Of a stretch of 64,000 nt of DNA, positions 7,368-16,069 are shown piece by piece; position 1 is the stretch's first letter, and the number at the start of each line of letters is the position of its first letter. Under the pieces are notes generated by a model. The model worked only from the letters and a program-made list of their open reading frames with translations, was not told where the DNA came from and did no database searches. A program made the position numbers and the translations under genes. Source of the stretch: WARW01 sp964582365 (GTDB taxonomy: Bacteria > Patescibacteriota > Microgenomatia > UBA12405); the NCBI GenBank assembly GCA_964582365.1, contig CAZOQV010000002.1:1-64000 (forward strand), in the 5' to 3' direction.

Positions 7368-9356
7368 ATGATCACTCTCGATTCTCCTGAACTAAAAAAT
7401 ATTTCTCCTGAAAAATTAGGCGAAATTTTGATAGAAGCCAAAAAAGCCTATTATACTGACAGTAAACCCATCATGGATGATCATACTTTCGACGTCCTCG
7501 AAGATATTTTACGCAAACAAAACCCTTATCATCGTATTTTTACCAAAGCTGGAACTTCAAGTTTTGTTTCCGGTTTCGACAAAAAGAAACATTCTATTCC
7601 TATGGGTTCTCAAAACAAAGTCAATAAGATTGACGATTTAATCCATTATTTTGAATTAAAAAAAATTCCAACCAACACTGATTTCTCTGTTCAACCAAAA
7701 TGTGATGGTATTTCTTTGGAAATAATTTATCAAAATGGAAAAATAGTTGAAGCCATCACTCGCGGCGATGGTCAAACAGGGGACGTTATCACCCAAAACG
7801 TGGTTAAAATGAAAAATTTTGTTTCGAATTTTAAAGACGATTTCTCAGGAGCAGTCCGTTGTGAAATTGTCATGCTCGATCAAGATTTTAAAAAATTAAA
7901 TGAAATAACCAACGTAGAGACGCCACACATGGCGTCTCTACCAAACAACAACAAAGGCTTTTACTCCAATTCTCGCAACGCCGTCTCTGGTATTTCTCAA
8001 CGTCTCGATGGTAAACATTCCGAATTATGCAGTTTGTATGCGGTTGACGTTTATTGTAGAGACGTTGTATGCAACGTCTCTACTGAAGATAATAAAATAA
8101 AATTTTTAAAAGAAAATGGTTTCACCACTGTCGAAAATTTCCATTGTCAAAACTTTGATCAAATCGAAACTATTTATCAAGAATTTCTTACCAAAAAACG
8201 TAAAAACTATCCTTTTGAAATCGATGGCCTAGTTATTAAAATCAATGATATTGATTTACAACAAAGACTTGGTTTCAAAAACAATCGTCCAAAAGGTCAA
8301 GTTGCTTACAAATTTCCGGCTCGTTCGTCTCAAACCAGAATTACCAATATTACTTGGCAAGTCGGACCAATGGGAACTATCACTCCTGTTGCTGAAGTCG
8401 ATCCAATTGAAATTTCTGGTGCCATTATTACCTTTGCTTCTTTAGCTAATTACGATTTAATTAAAGAAAAAAATATCAACATTGATGATGTGGTTGAAAT
8501 ACAAAGAAGGGGAGACGTTATTCCTCATATTGAAAACATCATTACTAAAATTAATCCTGGACACATTATCGCCCCAGAAGTTTGCCCTTCCTGTAAAACT
8601 AAATTAATTATTGACAATAAATTTCTTCGTTGTCCCAACATCAGAAACTGTCCAGCTCAAATTCTTGGCTCTCTTAAATTGTTCTGCAACACTCTGGAAA
8701 TTAAAGGTATTTCTGAAAAAACCATCGATAAACTTTATCAAGTTAAATTGCTCCGTCTTCCAGGTGATTTTTATAATCTAAAAGTTTCTGATTTTGAAAA
8801 CCTTGCCGGGTTAGGGACTAAATCTGGAACCAATATCATTAATGAAATTAAAAACAAAAAAACTCTAACTTTAAAACAAATTTTAGACTCCGCCATTATT
8901 CCCAATTTCAGTTCTCAACGAATTATCCAATTGATTAATCTTGGCTTTGATACTCCAGAGAAAATTTTAAACATTACTGTCGACCAACTCGAGGCTCTAC
9001 CTGGAATTCAAATTACTTTAGCCAATAAAATTTATCAAGGTATTCAAGATCGAAAAGATTTTATTACCTCAATTATTTCCCAAGTTTCAATCAAAAATTT
9101 GTCATTAGAAATTAGAAATTTGAAATTAAAGAATTTAACCTTTGCCATTACCGGTTCTCTTGAAAAACCTCGCAAAGACATTGAAGATCAAATAATTTCT
9201 CTTGGTGGTCAATTAGCCTCATCCGTCTCTAAAAATACTGACTATTTAATTAGCAACGAAATCGAATCCAATTCCAGTAAATTCATAAATGCCAAAAAGT
9301 TCGGCATAAAAATAATCTCCGAAGCTGAATTTGCTCAATTAGCAGCCGAACGCTAA
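7368..9356 (+). CDS. ligA: NAD-dependent DNA ligase LigA
   Basis: Seals nicks in replication and repair using NAD+. Domains in order: Ia (YYTDSKPIMDDHTFDVL, about 29-43), adenylation domain with the nucleophile Lys in KCDGIS (K111), OB fold, four-Cys zinc finger (CPSC...CPNIRNCPAQ), helix-hairpin-helix repeats and a C-terminal BRCT domain (about 580-662). All are present in 662 aa. An ATG at 7335 would add 11 residues encoded only by a repeat, so I start at 7368. Three repeat insertions lie in frame: 7914-7941, 8056-8083, and an ATTAGAAATTAGAAATT element at 9104-9122. Confidence 0.96.
   Translation: MITLDSPELKNISPEKLGEILIEAKKAYYTDSKPIMDDHTFDVLEDILRKQNPYHRIFTKAGTSSFVSGFDKKKHSIPMGSQNKVNKIDDLIHYFELKKIPTNTDFSVQPKCDGISLEIIYQNGKIVEAITRGDGQTGDVITQNVVKMKNFVSNFKDDFSGAVRCEIVMLDQDFKKLNEITNVETPHMASLPNNNKGFYSNSRNAVSGISQRLDGKHSELCSLYAVDVYCRDVVCNVSTEDNKIKFLKENGFTTVENFHCQNFDQIETIYQEFLTKKRKNYPFEIDGLVIKINDIDLQQRLGFKNNRPKGQVAYKFPARSSQTRITNITWQVGPMGTITPVAEVDPIEISGAIITFASLANYDLIKEKNINIDDVVEIQRRGDVIPHIENIITKINPGHIIAPEVCPSCKTKLIIDNKFLRCPNIRNCPAQILGSLKLFCNTLEIKGISEKTIDKLYQVKLLRLPGDFYNLKVSDFENLAGLGTKSGTNIINEIKNKKTLTLKQILDSAIIPNFSSQRIIQLINLGFDTPEKILNITVDQLEALPGIQITLANKIYQGIQDRKDFITSIISQVSIKNLSLEIRNLKLKNLTFAITGSLEKPRKDIEDQIISLGGQLASSVSKNTDYLISNEIESNSSKFINAKKFGIKIISEAEFAQLAAER
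7914..7941. repeat. 28-nt palindrome, copy 1 (inside ligA)
   Basis: GTAGAGACGCCA and TGGCGTCTCTAC form a perfect 12-bp stem with a 4-nt loop. It is translated in frame within the ligA adenylation domain as part of VETPHMASLP. Confidence 0.95.
8056..8083. repeat. 28-nt palindrome, copy 2 (inside ligA)
   Basis: GTAGAGACGTTG pairs with CAACGTCTCTAC around the loop TATG. Same frame-keeping insertion in ligA, read as CRDVVCNVST. Confidence 0.95.
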
Positions 9357-9384
9357 GACTGCTAATCTAGTTGTTAATTTTACT

Positions 9385-9406
9385 TTTACCTGTCTTTAGG
9401 CTTAAT
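9385..9406. repeat. Short conserved motif TTTACCTRTCTTTAGGC, copy after ligA
   Basis: A near-identical 22-mer occurs at 24592-24613, and GCCTAAAGATA (its reverse complement core) at 18665-18675. All three are non-coding. No function recognised. Confidence 0.5.
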
Positions 9407-9463
9407 TCATATATCAAAGTAATACTATAAGTATCTTTAATAATCAATTTATAACAATATGTA

Positions 9464-9508
9464 GCCCTCCCTTTTCAAGGGAGGGTGCCCTCAGGGCGGG
9501 TGGGTTTT
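9464..9508. repeat. CCCTCCC-TTTTCA-AGGGAGGG repeat before pth
   Basis: The perfect inverted repeat CCCTCCC/GGGAGGG is followed by a GC-rich tail GTGCCCTCAGGGCGGG. Related to copies at 7255-7350 and inside dnaX at 47165-47198. Confidence 0.85.
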
Positions 9509-9516
9509 AAAATAAC

Positions 9517-9525
9517 TGCTAAAAT
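9517..9525 (+). promoter_or_regulatory. Extended -10 box of pth
   Basis: TGC-TAAAAT (9517-9525) ends 5 nt before the ATG at 9531. Confidence 0.5.
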
Positions 9526-9530
9526 AAACT

Positions 9531-10067
9531 ATGAAACTTATCATCGGCCTCGGTAATCCAGATAAAAAATACCAAAATACTCGGCACAATTTAGGTCAAA
9601 AAATTATTAAAGAATATGTAGAGACGTTGCATGCAACGTCTCTAACCATAAAACCAAATTTATCCTCTCAAATTTACGAAACCGGGCAGGGGAGTGATAA
9701 AACAATTTTTGCCATTCCTACTGAATATATGAATAACTCCGGTTTATCTGTTCAAAAAATTTCTAATTTTTATAAAATATCTCCCTCAGATATTTACGTC
9801 ATTCACGATGATCTTGATTTATCAGTAGGGGAATATCGTCTTCAATTTGACCGTGGTCCAGCTGGCCACAATGGCATTAAATCTATAATTGAAAATATCA
9901 ACACTCAACAGTTCAATCGCCTCCGAATTGGCATTGGTAAACCTCAAAATAATATCCCTACAGAAGACTATGTCCTTCAACCATTTTCCAAGGAAGAATC
10001 AGATATAATAAACTCCGTCATCCCCGAAATATTTAAAAAGATCAACGATCTATTATCTACGATCTAA
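9531..10067 (+). CDS. pth: Peptidyl-tRNA hydrolase
   Basis: Frees tRNA from peptidyl-tRNA dropped by stalled ribosomes. Family signatures are GLGNPDKKYQNTRHNLG (N and catalytic His of the GNP and RHN motifs), EYMNNSG, the catalytic Asp in IHDDLDL and GPAGHNGIKSI. The 178-aa length is normal. Residues about 29-38 (VETLHATSLT) come from an in-frame 28-nt palindrome (9618-9644), and the last codons lie in an ACGATCTA repeat (10041-10067). A 13-mer shared with 23488-23500 encodes the loop at TGQGSD. tRNA-Ala follows 12 bp downstream. Confidence 0.95.
   Translation: MKLIIGLGNPDKKYQNTRHNLGQKIIKEYVETLHATSLTIKPNLSSQIYETGQGSDKTIFAIPTEYMNNSGLSVQKISNFYKISPSDIYVIHDDLDLSVGEYRLQFDRGPAGHNGIKSIIENINTQQFNRLRIGIGKPQNNIPTEDYVLQPFSKEESDIINSVIPEIFKKINDLLSTI
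9618..9644. repeat. 28-nt palindrome, copy 3 (inside pth)
   Basis: GTAGAGACGTTG and CAACGTCTCTA around CATG. The last base of the family (C) is replaced by A. It is translated in frame near the N-terminus of Pth. Confidence 0.93.
10041..10067. repeat. ACGATCTA repeat forming the 3' end of pth
   Basis: ATCAACGATCTATTATCTACGATCTAA includes the pth stop codon. Related copies are at 24527-24556, 25232-25250, 32714-32740, 48722-48750, 57760-57792 and 62641-62670. Confidence 0.75.
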
Positions 10068-10079
10068 AAACTAATTAAA

Positions 10080-10150
10080 GGGCTTATAGTTAAACGGCAT
10101 AACGCGTCATTCGCATTGACGTATTCTGGGTTCAATTCCCAGTAAGTCCA
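10080..10150 (+). tRNA. tRNA-Ala (anticodon CGC)
   Basis: A full cloverleaf can be folded by hand: acceptor GGGCTTA/TAAGTCC, D stem GTT/AAC, anticodon stem CGTCA/TGACG with loop TTCGCAT, T stem CTGGG/CCCAG with loop TTCAATT, discriminator A. The G3:U70 wobble pair, the identity element for alanyl-tRNA synthetase, is present. CCA is not encoded. The D arm is short (3 bp). Confidence 0.9.
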
Positions 10151-10155
10151 CTCCA

Positions 10156-11685
10156 ATGGTAAAAACTATTAAATCAGTAGCTAAATCAATTTATCACGGG
10201 ATTAAAAATGACCCTGAAATTAAACGTCTTCGTGATAAACACCCTCGTTTTTTTAGATTCATTAAAAAACGTTTAACTCCCAATGAAAAGTATGGTCTTT
10301 ATTTAACCATCGGAATTTTAATTACTTTATTTTTCATTTATTTATTTTTTGGCATTATCCAAGACTATATCGGCCAAGAAGCTCTTATCCGCGCCGATCT
10401 TAGAATTATTAATTTGGTCAGCCAATTAAGAACCTCAAATTTAAATCAGTTTATGCTTTTTGTCACCTATTTGGCCAAAGGTGAAATAATCGTTGTTGCC
10501 GTTCTTTTTTCTTTAATCATTTTATTTTTACTTCGCAAGTGGTCTTATTTTTACAATCTTCTAATCTTTGTTTTAGGCGGGGAACTTTTTGTTTGGATAA
10601 TAAAAAACATTATTAGTCGACCTCGACCTCCATTAACAGAAGCTCTTGTCTCTGAAGCCAGCTATAGTTTCCCCAGTGGTCACACTTTTGTCGCTGTCGC
10701 TTTTTATGGACTCATCACTTTTTTTCTTTTCGACAGTCTCAAAAAGAAATCACTTAAAATTATTAGCCTAATTTTAGGTATTATTTTGATACTTCTAATT
10801 GGAGTTTCCAGAATCTATCTCGGCGCTCATTGGCCTTCAGATGTTTTAGCTAGCTACACTTCTGGCCTAGCTTGGCTATCAATGATTATTACTATCACCC
10901 ATATTAGAAAAAAATTTCCTAAAAAAATAACCACTTTAATTCACTTAAACCATAAAATTATTCTAAAAATTACTGTTTTATTAATAATTATTTTTTCTTT
11001 TTTTGTTTATTCTTTCTACAAAAATAATCCATTAAAAATCATTACTATTAACCCAACCGTCAAAACAATTATTCAAACCAATCAAATTAATACAAAACTT
11101 TTTAATACCTTACCTAAAATAAGTGAATCTATTACGGGATTACCCGCCGAGCCGATTAATATCATTATTGTTAGTAGTAGAAATGTTCTAGATCAAGCTT
11201 TTATTAATTCCGGGTGGTATCTTTTAGATGGTCCCAGTATTAAATCCTATTCAAAAATTATTGTGTCTTTCTTTAAAAAAACATCTTATCCTCAAACCCC
11301 AGGTCTTCCAGTTTTTTGGGATACTTTACCTAATAAAATTGGCTACGGAAAACCAACTTCAGAAAATTCCATTAGTTCTCGTCATCATCTTCATCTTTGG
11401 GAAACTGATTTTGTTACCTCTGATAACCAATCAATTTGGATTGGCACTGCCCATTTTGACGAAGAAATTAAAACCAAGGGTATTTTTATTCTTCCTTTTC
11501 ATTCCACCGATCCAATGGTCGATAATGAAAGAGAAGAAGTTAAAAATAATTTAGCATCGACCAATTTTCTAAAATCTTTTGAAAAAATTAATCTCACTGG
11601 TTTAATGTATGGCACTAAAAGCAGTGGCAATAGTTTTTTAACCGACGGCCAAGCTTATATTTTATATCTTCAAAACAATGATTAA
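10156..11685 (+). CDS. PAP2-family membrane phosphatase with LssY C-terminal domain
   Basis: The N-terminal half (about 50-255) is a polytopic PAP2 phosphatase with the three motifs ISRPRPP, SYSFPSGHTF and SRIYLGAHWPSDV, and so carries the catalytic His/Asp set. PAP2 enzymes dephosphorylate lipid phosphates such as undecaprenyl pyrophosphate or phosphatidic acid. After another TM segment (about 275-293), residues 330-505 match the LssY_C domain (GWYLLDGP, LPVFWDTLPNKIGYGK, SSRHHLHLWET). Fusions of this kind are known. It starts 6 bp after tRNA-Ala, and its end overlaps the next gene by 8 nt. The substrate cannot be told from sequence. Confidence 0.87.
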   Translation: MVKTIKSVAKSIYHGIKNDPEIKRLRDKHPRFFRFIKKRLTPNEKYGLYLTIGILITLFFIYLFFGIIQDYIGQEALIRADLRIINLVSQLRTSNLNQFMLFVTYLAKGEIIVVAVLFSLIILFLLRKWSYFYNLLIFVLGGELFVWIIKNIISRPRPPLTEALVSEASYSFPSGHTFVAVAFYGLITFFLFDSLKKKSLKIISLILGIILILLIGVSRIYLGAHWPSDVLASYTSGLAWLSMIITITHIRKKFPKKITTLIHLNHKIILKITVLLIIIFSFFVYSFYKNNPLKIITINPTVKTIIQTNQINTKLFNTLPKISESITGLPAEPINIIIVSSRNVLDQAFINSGWYLLDGPSIKSYSKIIVSFFKKTSYPQTPGLPVFWDTLPNKIGYGKPTSENSISSRHHLHLWETDFVTSDNQSIWIGTAHFDEEIKTKGIFILPFHSTDPMVDNEREEVKNNLASTNFLKSFEKINLTGLMYGTKSSGNSFLTDGQAYILYLQNND

Positions 11686-11971
11686 AAATCCAGCCACTCC
11701 CATCAGTGAACAATTATTTAAATTTAAAGAAACCCTAGAAAAACGTCAAAAGTATGTCAAAAATGAATTTCAGGCTTATGGTCTAGAACTTGCCAAAGAA
11801 TTAGATGATTGGAAAAACAAATCTCTTTATCTTCGCCTAGCCAAAACAATCGATCGACAACTTCTAGAAAAAGCTCGTTATTTTGTTAAAGATCAAAATC
11901 CTGGCGCCATTAAAACCCCATATAAACTTTTTATGTGGAAATTAAAAGAACTTAAAGAAGGGAAAAAATAG
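11678..11971 (+). CDS. Small uncharacterised basic protein
   Basis: A 97-aa protein rich in Lys, Leu and Glu, probably all helical, with no signal peptide and no motif I recognise. It overlaps the PAP2/LssY_C gene by 8 nt and is therefore probably translated from the same mRNA. It ends 27 bp before the MacA-like gene, which has its own -10 box. Real-gene call rests on the overlap and on codon use like its neighbours. Confidence 0.65.
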   Translation: MIKNPATPISEQLFKFKETLEKRQKYVKNEFQAYGLELAKELDDWKNKSLYLRLAKTIDRQLLEKARYFVKDQNPGAIKTPYKLFMWKLKELKEGKK

Positions 11972-11982
11972 CCTGCTTATAG

Positions 11983-11988
11983 TATAAT
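11983..11988 (+). promoter_or_regulatory. -10 box of the macAB-like operon
   Basis: TATAAT at 11983-11988, 10 nt before the ATG at 11999. Confidence 0.5.
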
Positions 11989-11998
11989 AACTAACGAT

Positions 11999-13018
11999 AT
12001 GTCATTCTTTAAACGCCATCTTAAAAAGATTATTATTATATTCGTCATTTTAATTGCCTTGTTTTTTGCTTTTAAAATTATTAATAATAATGATCAAAAA
12101 TTCAATCCTAAAACAGAAAGTTTAGTTAACCCTCAAAGAAAAGATTTAATTCAAGAAATAACCCTTGCCGGATCTATTGATGCCACTTCTAAAGCAGAAT
12201 TAAAATTCCAAACCAGTGGTCAATTAGCTTGGGTTGGAGTTAAAGTAGGGGATCAAGTTAAAAAATATCAAACAGTTGCCAGCCTTAATAAAGATCAGTT
12301 AAAAAAACAACTTGAAATTGATTTTAACAATTATAAAAATACTGCCACTACTTTTTACGATACTACTGATCAATATAAAGATTCCGTTATTACCACCGAA
12401 ATAAAAAGAATTCTTGAAAGATCCCAAAACACTCTTAATAATTCTGTTGTTGGCTATGAATTAGGTGATTTAGCTATTAAGTACTCCAATTTATATAGTC
12501 CAATTTCTGGTATCGTCGTGGCGGTTGATCAACCAAATCCTGGCGTCAATATTACTCCTGTCAGTAATATTATTTCTGTTGTTGATCCTCAAAGCATCTT
12601 TTTTAAATCTCGAATTGATCAAGAAGATGTTGTTAAAATAAAAGTCGGAGACAAAGCTAAAATTGAAATTGATAGTTTTCCAGATCAGTTTTTTGATTCA
12701 GAAATAACTTACATCTCTTTTACCCCAGTTAATGGCGAAACTTCTACTGTTTACGAAGTCAGATTTGAATTATCAGTCGAAAATAATTATCGATTAGGTA
12801 TGGATGGTGATGTTAATATTATTCTAAAAGAAATCCCCAACACTTTAACTATTCCTATTGAAGCTGTGTATCAAGACCAAGACCAACCTTATGTTTTTAC
12901 TCTCGATCAAGATAAAAAATTAATTAAAAAAACCATAAAAATTGGCATTGAAACCGACACTGAGGTTGAAATTTTAGAAGGAATTACCGAAAATGACCAA
13001 ATCGTTATCAAAAAATAA
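11999..13018 (+). CDS. MacA-like membrane fusion (periplasmic adaptor) protein
   Basis: HlyD/MacA-type adaptor subunit of an ABC exporter. It has an N-terminal TM anchor (about 8-26), a lipoyl-like half at 55-95 (LKFQTSGQLAWVGVKVGDQV), a short helical hairpin, the second lipoyl half (YSPISGIVVAVDQPNPGVNI, about 163-182) and a beta-barrel plus membrane-proximal region to 339 aa. The helical hairpin is short compared with TolC-dependent adaptors, consistent with an envelope lacking a standard outer membrane. It overlaps the ATPase gene by 26 nt and is the first gene of a three-gene operon. Confidence 0.87.
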   Translation: MSFFKRHLKKIIIIFVILIALFFAFKIINNNDQKFNPKTESLVNPQRKDLIQEITLAGSIDATSKAELKFQTSGQLAWVGVKVGDQVKKYQTVASLNKDQLKKQLEIDFNNYKNTATTFYDTTDQYKDSVITTEIKRILERSQNTLNNSVVGYELGDLAIKYSNLYSPISGIVVAVDQPNPGVNITPVSNIISVVDPQSIFFKSRIDQEDVVKIKVGDKAKIEIDSFPDQFFDSEITYISFTPVNGETSTVYEVRFELSVENNYRLGMDGDVNIILKEIPNTLTIPIEAVYQDQDQPYVFTLDQDKKLIKKTIKIGIETDTEVEILEGITENDQIVIKK

Positions 13019-13706
13019 TTCTAATGTTATTTTAGAATTAAAAAACATTACCAAAACCTATGCTACTGGAACTAATTGTTTTACTGCTCTAGACAATATT
13101 AATTTAAAAATTAAACAAGGTGAATTTGTCTCTATAACTGGTCCTTCTGGCTCTGGAAAATCCACCTTAATGCATATTATTGGTCTTCTTGACAATCCAA
13201 CTTCTGGCGAAGTTCTTCTAAACGGTAAAGATATTTCCCAACTTAAAGAACATCAACTAGCTCAAATTAGAAACATTAATTTGGGTTTTGTTTTTCAACA
13301 ATTTAATCTTTTAGCCAAAACTTCTGCCCTAGAAAACATTTTATTACCTCTTCTTTATTCCGATGTTCCCAAAAAAGAACGACGTCAAATGGGTTTAAAC
13401 ATGTTAGCCAAAGTAGGACTCGAAGATAAAGCCATTAATACTCCAACTCAACTCTCTGGCGGACAACAACAACGAGTTGCTATTGCCAGAGCCTTAATTA
13501 ATAATCCTCAAATTATTCTAGCTGATGAACCAACTGGCAATTTAGACAGTAAATCTGGTGCTGACATTATGAATTTTTTCCATCAATTAAACGAAAAAGA
13601 GGGGAGAACTATTGTTTTTGTTACCCACGACATGGAGTTAGCCAAGCAAGCCAATCACACTATTATTATTAAAGATGGCAAAATAGCGGAGGGTGAAAAT
13701 GCTTAA
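12993..13706 (+). CDS. MacB/LolD-type ABC transporter ATP-binding protein
   Basis: ATPase of the exporter. Motifs are Walker A GPSGSGKST, Q-loop VFQQFNLL, signature LSGGQQQRVAIARAL, Walker B IILADEPTGNLD and H-loop FVTHD, all intact in 237 aa. The type is the MacB/LolD/FtsE class of exporter and mechanotransmission ATPases. The chosen start overlaps the adaptor gene by 26 nt, and residues 12-20 (VILELKNIT) begin the conserved fold, so a slightly later start is possible. It overlaps the permease gene and carries its GGAGG ribosome site. Confidence 0.93.
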   Translation: MTKSLSKNNSNVILELKNITKTYATGTNCFTALDNINLKIKQGEFVSITGPSGSGKSTLMHIIGLLDNPTSGEVLLNGKDISQLKEHQLAQIRNINLGFVFQQFNLLAKTSALENILLPLLYSDVPKKERRQMGLNMLAKVGLEDKAINTPTQLSGGQQQRVAIARALINNPQIILADEPTGNLDSKSGADIMNFFHQLNEKEGRTIVFVTHDMELAKQANHTIIIKDGKIAEGENA

Positions 13707-14922
13707 ACCAAGTTTTAATGATCTTCTTAAATCCAGTTTAAGATCAATTTTAAAAAACAAAAGTCGTACTGTTTTAACCTCTCTCGGTATTATTATTGGT
13801 GTCACTTCTGTTATTCTTTTAACCTCCATTGGTAACGGTCTTAAAGGCTATATCACTCAGCAATTTGATGCCCTTGGGGCTAATTCTATTTTTATTAGTC
13901 CAGGTAAAATTTTTAACGACAATGGAGGATTTTCCCAAAATAGTATGGCCACCGCCATGATCACCACCTTTAGCCAAAAAGATTTTAATTATCTTCGCCG
14001 AAAACTTAAAGATAGTGTTGTTATGCCAGTTAATGTTACTTATGCTGACGTTAAATCAACCTATGCCATTAAAAAAATGACCGAAATTGATGGCTCAACT
14101 GAAGAATATGGTAAAAGCAACAATGTCATTCCCTCGGCTGAAAATGGTCGCTGGTTTACCAATGAAGAAAATAGTAAGAAAAGTCCAGTTGTTGTCTTGG
14201 GATATAAAATTGCCCAAACTCTTTTTCCTAAATCAAGTGCTATTGGTAAAAAAATTATTATTAAAGGTAAAACTTTAAAAATAATCGGTGTTGTTGATCA
14301 AAAAGGTGCTTCTATGGGCGGACCCAGTGTTGATGATGCAGTTTATGCCCCATTTTCAGTTGTTTCGGACTTGTCCGGCAAAGAAGACATTAATACTTTT
14401 GTTATTAAGGCTCCCAATAAAGATTTAATGGAAGCAACCAAAAAAGAAATTACCAATGTCATGTTGGAAAAATATGATAAAGATGCTTTCTCTGTTTTTG
14501 ATAGTTCTCAATTATTAAGTTCCATCAATTCTATTATTAATGTTCTAACTATTGCCCTTACTGGAATTGCCGCCATATCTTTAGTTGTCGGCGGAGTCGG
14601 TATTATGAACATCATGCTGGTTACTGTCTCTGAACGAACCAGAGAAATTGGTCTTCGCAAAGCCATTGGTGCTTACCCTCGAGCCATTTTAATTCAATTT
14701 TTAATCGAAGCTGTTATTCTTTCTTGTTTTGGTGGTTTAATCGGCATAATTTTAGGAAGTCTTGGAGCGCTAGCTATCAATAATTTCTTTCCCGCCAAAG
14801 TCACTCTCAGTTCAATCATGATCGCTTTTAGTGTTTCTTCTGCTGTTGGTATTATTTTTGGAGTCGTTCCTGCCAGACAAGCCTCTAAACTTTCTCCCAT
14901 CGAAGCCCTTAGATATGAGTAA
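13699..14922 (+). CDS. MacB-type ABC transporter permease
   Basis: Permease with the MacB topology: TM1 (about 20-42), a large extracellular MacB_PCD domain (about 45-255), then three TM helices in the FtsX domain (about 275-405) containing NIMLVTVSERTREIGLRKAIG. In the family, such systems export peptides, antibiotics or act mechanically on the envelope. A GTG at 13693 is in frame, but GGAGGG at 13688-13693 is well spaced for the ATG at 13699, so I use that. It overlaps the ATPase stop by 8 nt. Confidence 0.9.
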   Translation: MLKPSFNDLLKSSLRSILKNKSRTVLTSLGIIIGVTSVILLTSIGNGLKGYITQQFDALGANSIFISPGKIFNDNGGFSQNSMATAMITTFSQKDFNYLRRKLKDSVVMPVNVTYADVKSTYAIKKMTEIDGSTEEYGKSNNVIPSAENGRWFTNEENSKKSPVVVLGYKIAQTLFPKSSAIGKKIIIKGKTLKIIGVVDQKGASMGGPSVDDAVYAPFSVVSDLSGKEDINTFVIKAPNKDLMEATKKEITNVMLEKYDKDAFSVFDSSQLLSSINSIINVLTIALTGIAAISLVVGGVGIMNIMLVTVSERTREIGLRKAIGAYPRAILIQFLIEAVILSCFGGLIGIILGSLGALAINNFFPAKVTLSSIMIAFSVSSAVGIIFGVVPARQASKLSPIEALRYE

Positions 14923-14945
14923 GTAATTTTTGCTATTATTAATTA

Positions 14946-15509
14946 GTGAAAAAAAAATTACTTTTCAATTTTTTACCAATCGCTTTTGTCTTTTTTGTAA
15001 CCTCTATCATTTGGGTTATTTTTGATATATCTAATTTAGAAATTTTATATTTATTAATTGGATTGATATTAGGGCATTTTTTTCTCGACCTTGATCATAT
15101 TTTTTATTGGTTTTACCGAAAACCAAACACCGACGAAAGTCGAATTGTTCAAACTACCATCAGTAATGGAGATTTAAAATCATTTCTTAAATTAATCAAA
15201 GCCGCCAGAACCAGTCATGTTAATTTAATTTTTCATCATTATTTTTTTCAAATCAGTCTTAATTTAATTTCTTTTTTTATTTTTATTTCTTCATCAAATG
15301 TCATTGTTCTTTCTTTTCTTTTGTCAATCAATCTCCATCTTTTATCTGACGAAATTAGAGACTATTTTTACGATCCTAAATTTCTTCAAAAATGGCTTTT
15401 TGCTCGAGAAGATAAACAATTATCAATAAAGTCTATTAAAAAATATTTAATAATTTTTATTTTTCTCTTCTTTATTTTCTTTTTTCTTCTTGTAAAATCT
15501 AAAACATGA
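14946..15509 (+). CDS. Polytopic membrane protein with H...DxDH motif, possible YdjM/DUF457-like hydrolase
   Basis: 187 aa with about four hydrophobic segments (8-28, 34-58, 95-125, 165-183). GHFFLDLDHIFYW (residues 43-55) and HLLSDEIRDY place His and Asp residues near the membrane, reminiscent of the DUF457/YdjM membrane-bound metal-dependent hydrolases. That assignment is only by eye. The start codon is GTG. The end overlaps the next gene by 4 nt, indicating coupling with the HEPN-like protein. It is rich in Phe and Ile and has no recognised substrate. Confidence 0.6.
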   Translation: MKKKLLFNFLPIAFVFFVTSIIWVIFDISNLEILYLLIGLILGHFFLDLDHIFYWFYRKPNTDESRIVQTTISNGDLKSFLKLIKAARTSHVNLIFHHYFFQISLNLISFFIFISSSNVIVLSFLLSINLHLLSDEIRDYFYDPKFLQKWLFAREDKQLSIKSIKKYLIIFIFLFFIFFFLLVKSKT

Positions 15510-16027
15510 CCTCATTGCTGCCCCAAACTTTTGATAACGCTAGAAAAGTTTTATCACCACGTCAACAAAATTTAGTAAGCGATGTTGAAGCTATTTTAAA
15601 AAGAGTCAACCCTGAGGATAATATCCATGACTATTCTTTTTTTGTCGCTCCAATTTCCAAAGCTTACGAAGGTTTTTTAAAAGACTTTTTCCTTAAAATC
15701 GGTATTATTTCTATTGATGATTATGAAAGTGAACGCTTTCGGGTTGGCAAAACTTTAAACCCATCTCTTCGTTATAAACGATTTTCCGTCTTTCAAAAAT
15801 TAGCTGATCTTAATGAAGGGGGAGAGGAGTTAGCTGAAAATCTTTGGACTGCCTGGAAATTTGGTCGAAATGAAATTTTTCACTACTTTCCAACTATTTC
15901 GAAAGATTTAACGATAGAAGAGGCTGAAGAAAGAATCGATATGGTATTAAAAGCCATGATCAAAGCCGGAGACTTTTTAATCAAAAACAAAGAAATTATC
16001 CGTCAATCTCAAACAAACTTTTATTAA
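15506..16027 (+). CDS. HEPN-fold protein similar to the RnlA toxin C-terminal domain
   Basis: 173 aa, mostly helical. Residues 121-126 (R-NEIF-H) form the R-X4-6-H signature of HEPN ribonucleases, followed by Tyr. The stretch APISKAYEGFLKDFFLKIG (48-66) resembles the Dmd-binding/HEPN domain of RNase LS toxin RnlA, where the HEPN site performs RNA cleavage. The RnlA N-terminal domains are absent, so this is a stand-alone module. Its start overlaps the upstream membrane-protein gene by 4 nt. No adjacent small antitoxin is visible. RNase activity is inferred, not shown. Confidence 0.65.
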   Translation: MTSLLPQTFDNARKVLSPRQQNLVSDVEAILKRVNPEDNIHDYSFFVAPISKAYEGFLKDFFLKIGIISIDDYESERFRVGKTLNPSLRYKRFSVFQKLADLNEGGEELAENLWTAWKFGRNEIFHYFPTISKDLTIEEAEERIDMVLKAMIKAGDFLIKNKEIIRQSQTNFY

Positions 16028-16052
16028 AGATATAGAAATTTTCTTTTTTATC

Positions 16053-16061
16053 TGCTATCTT
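16053..16061 (+). promoter_or_regulatory. Extended -10 box of the ferredoxin gene
   Basis: TGC-TATCTT (16053-16061), 8 nt before the ATG at 16070. Confidence 0.4.
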
Positions 16062-16069
16062 AGTAGCAT

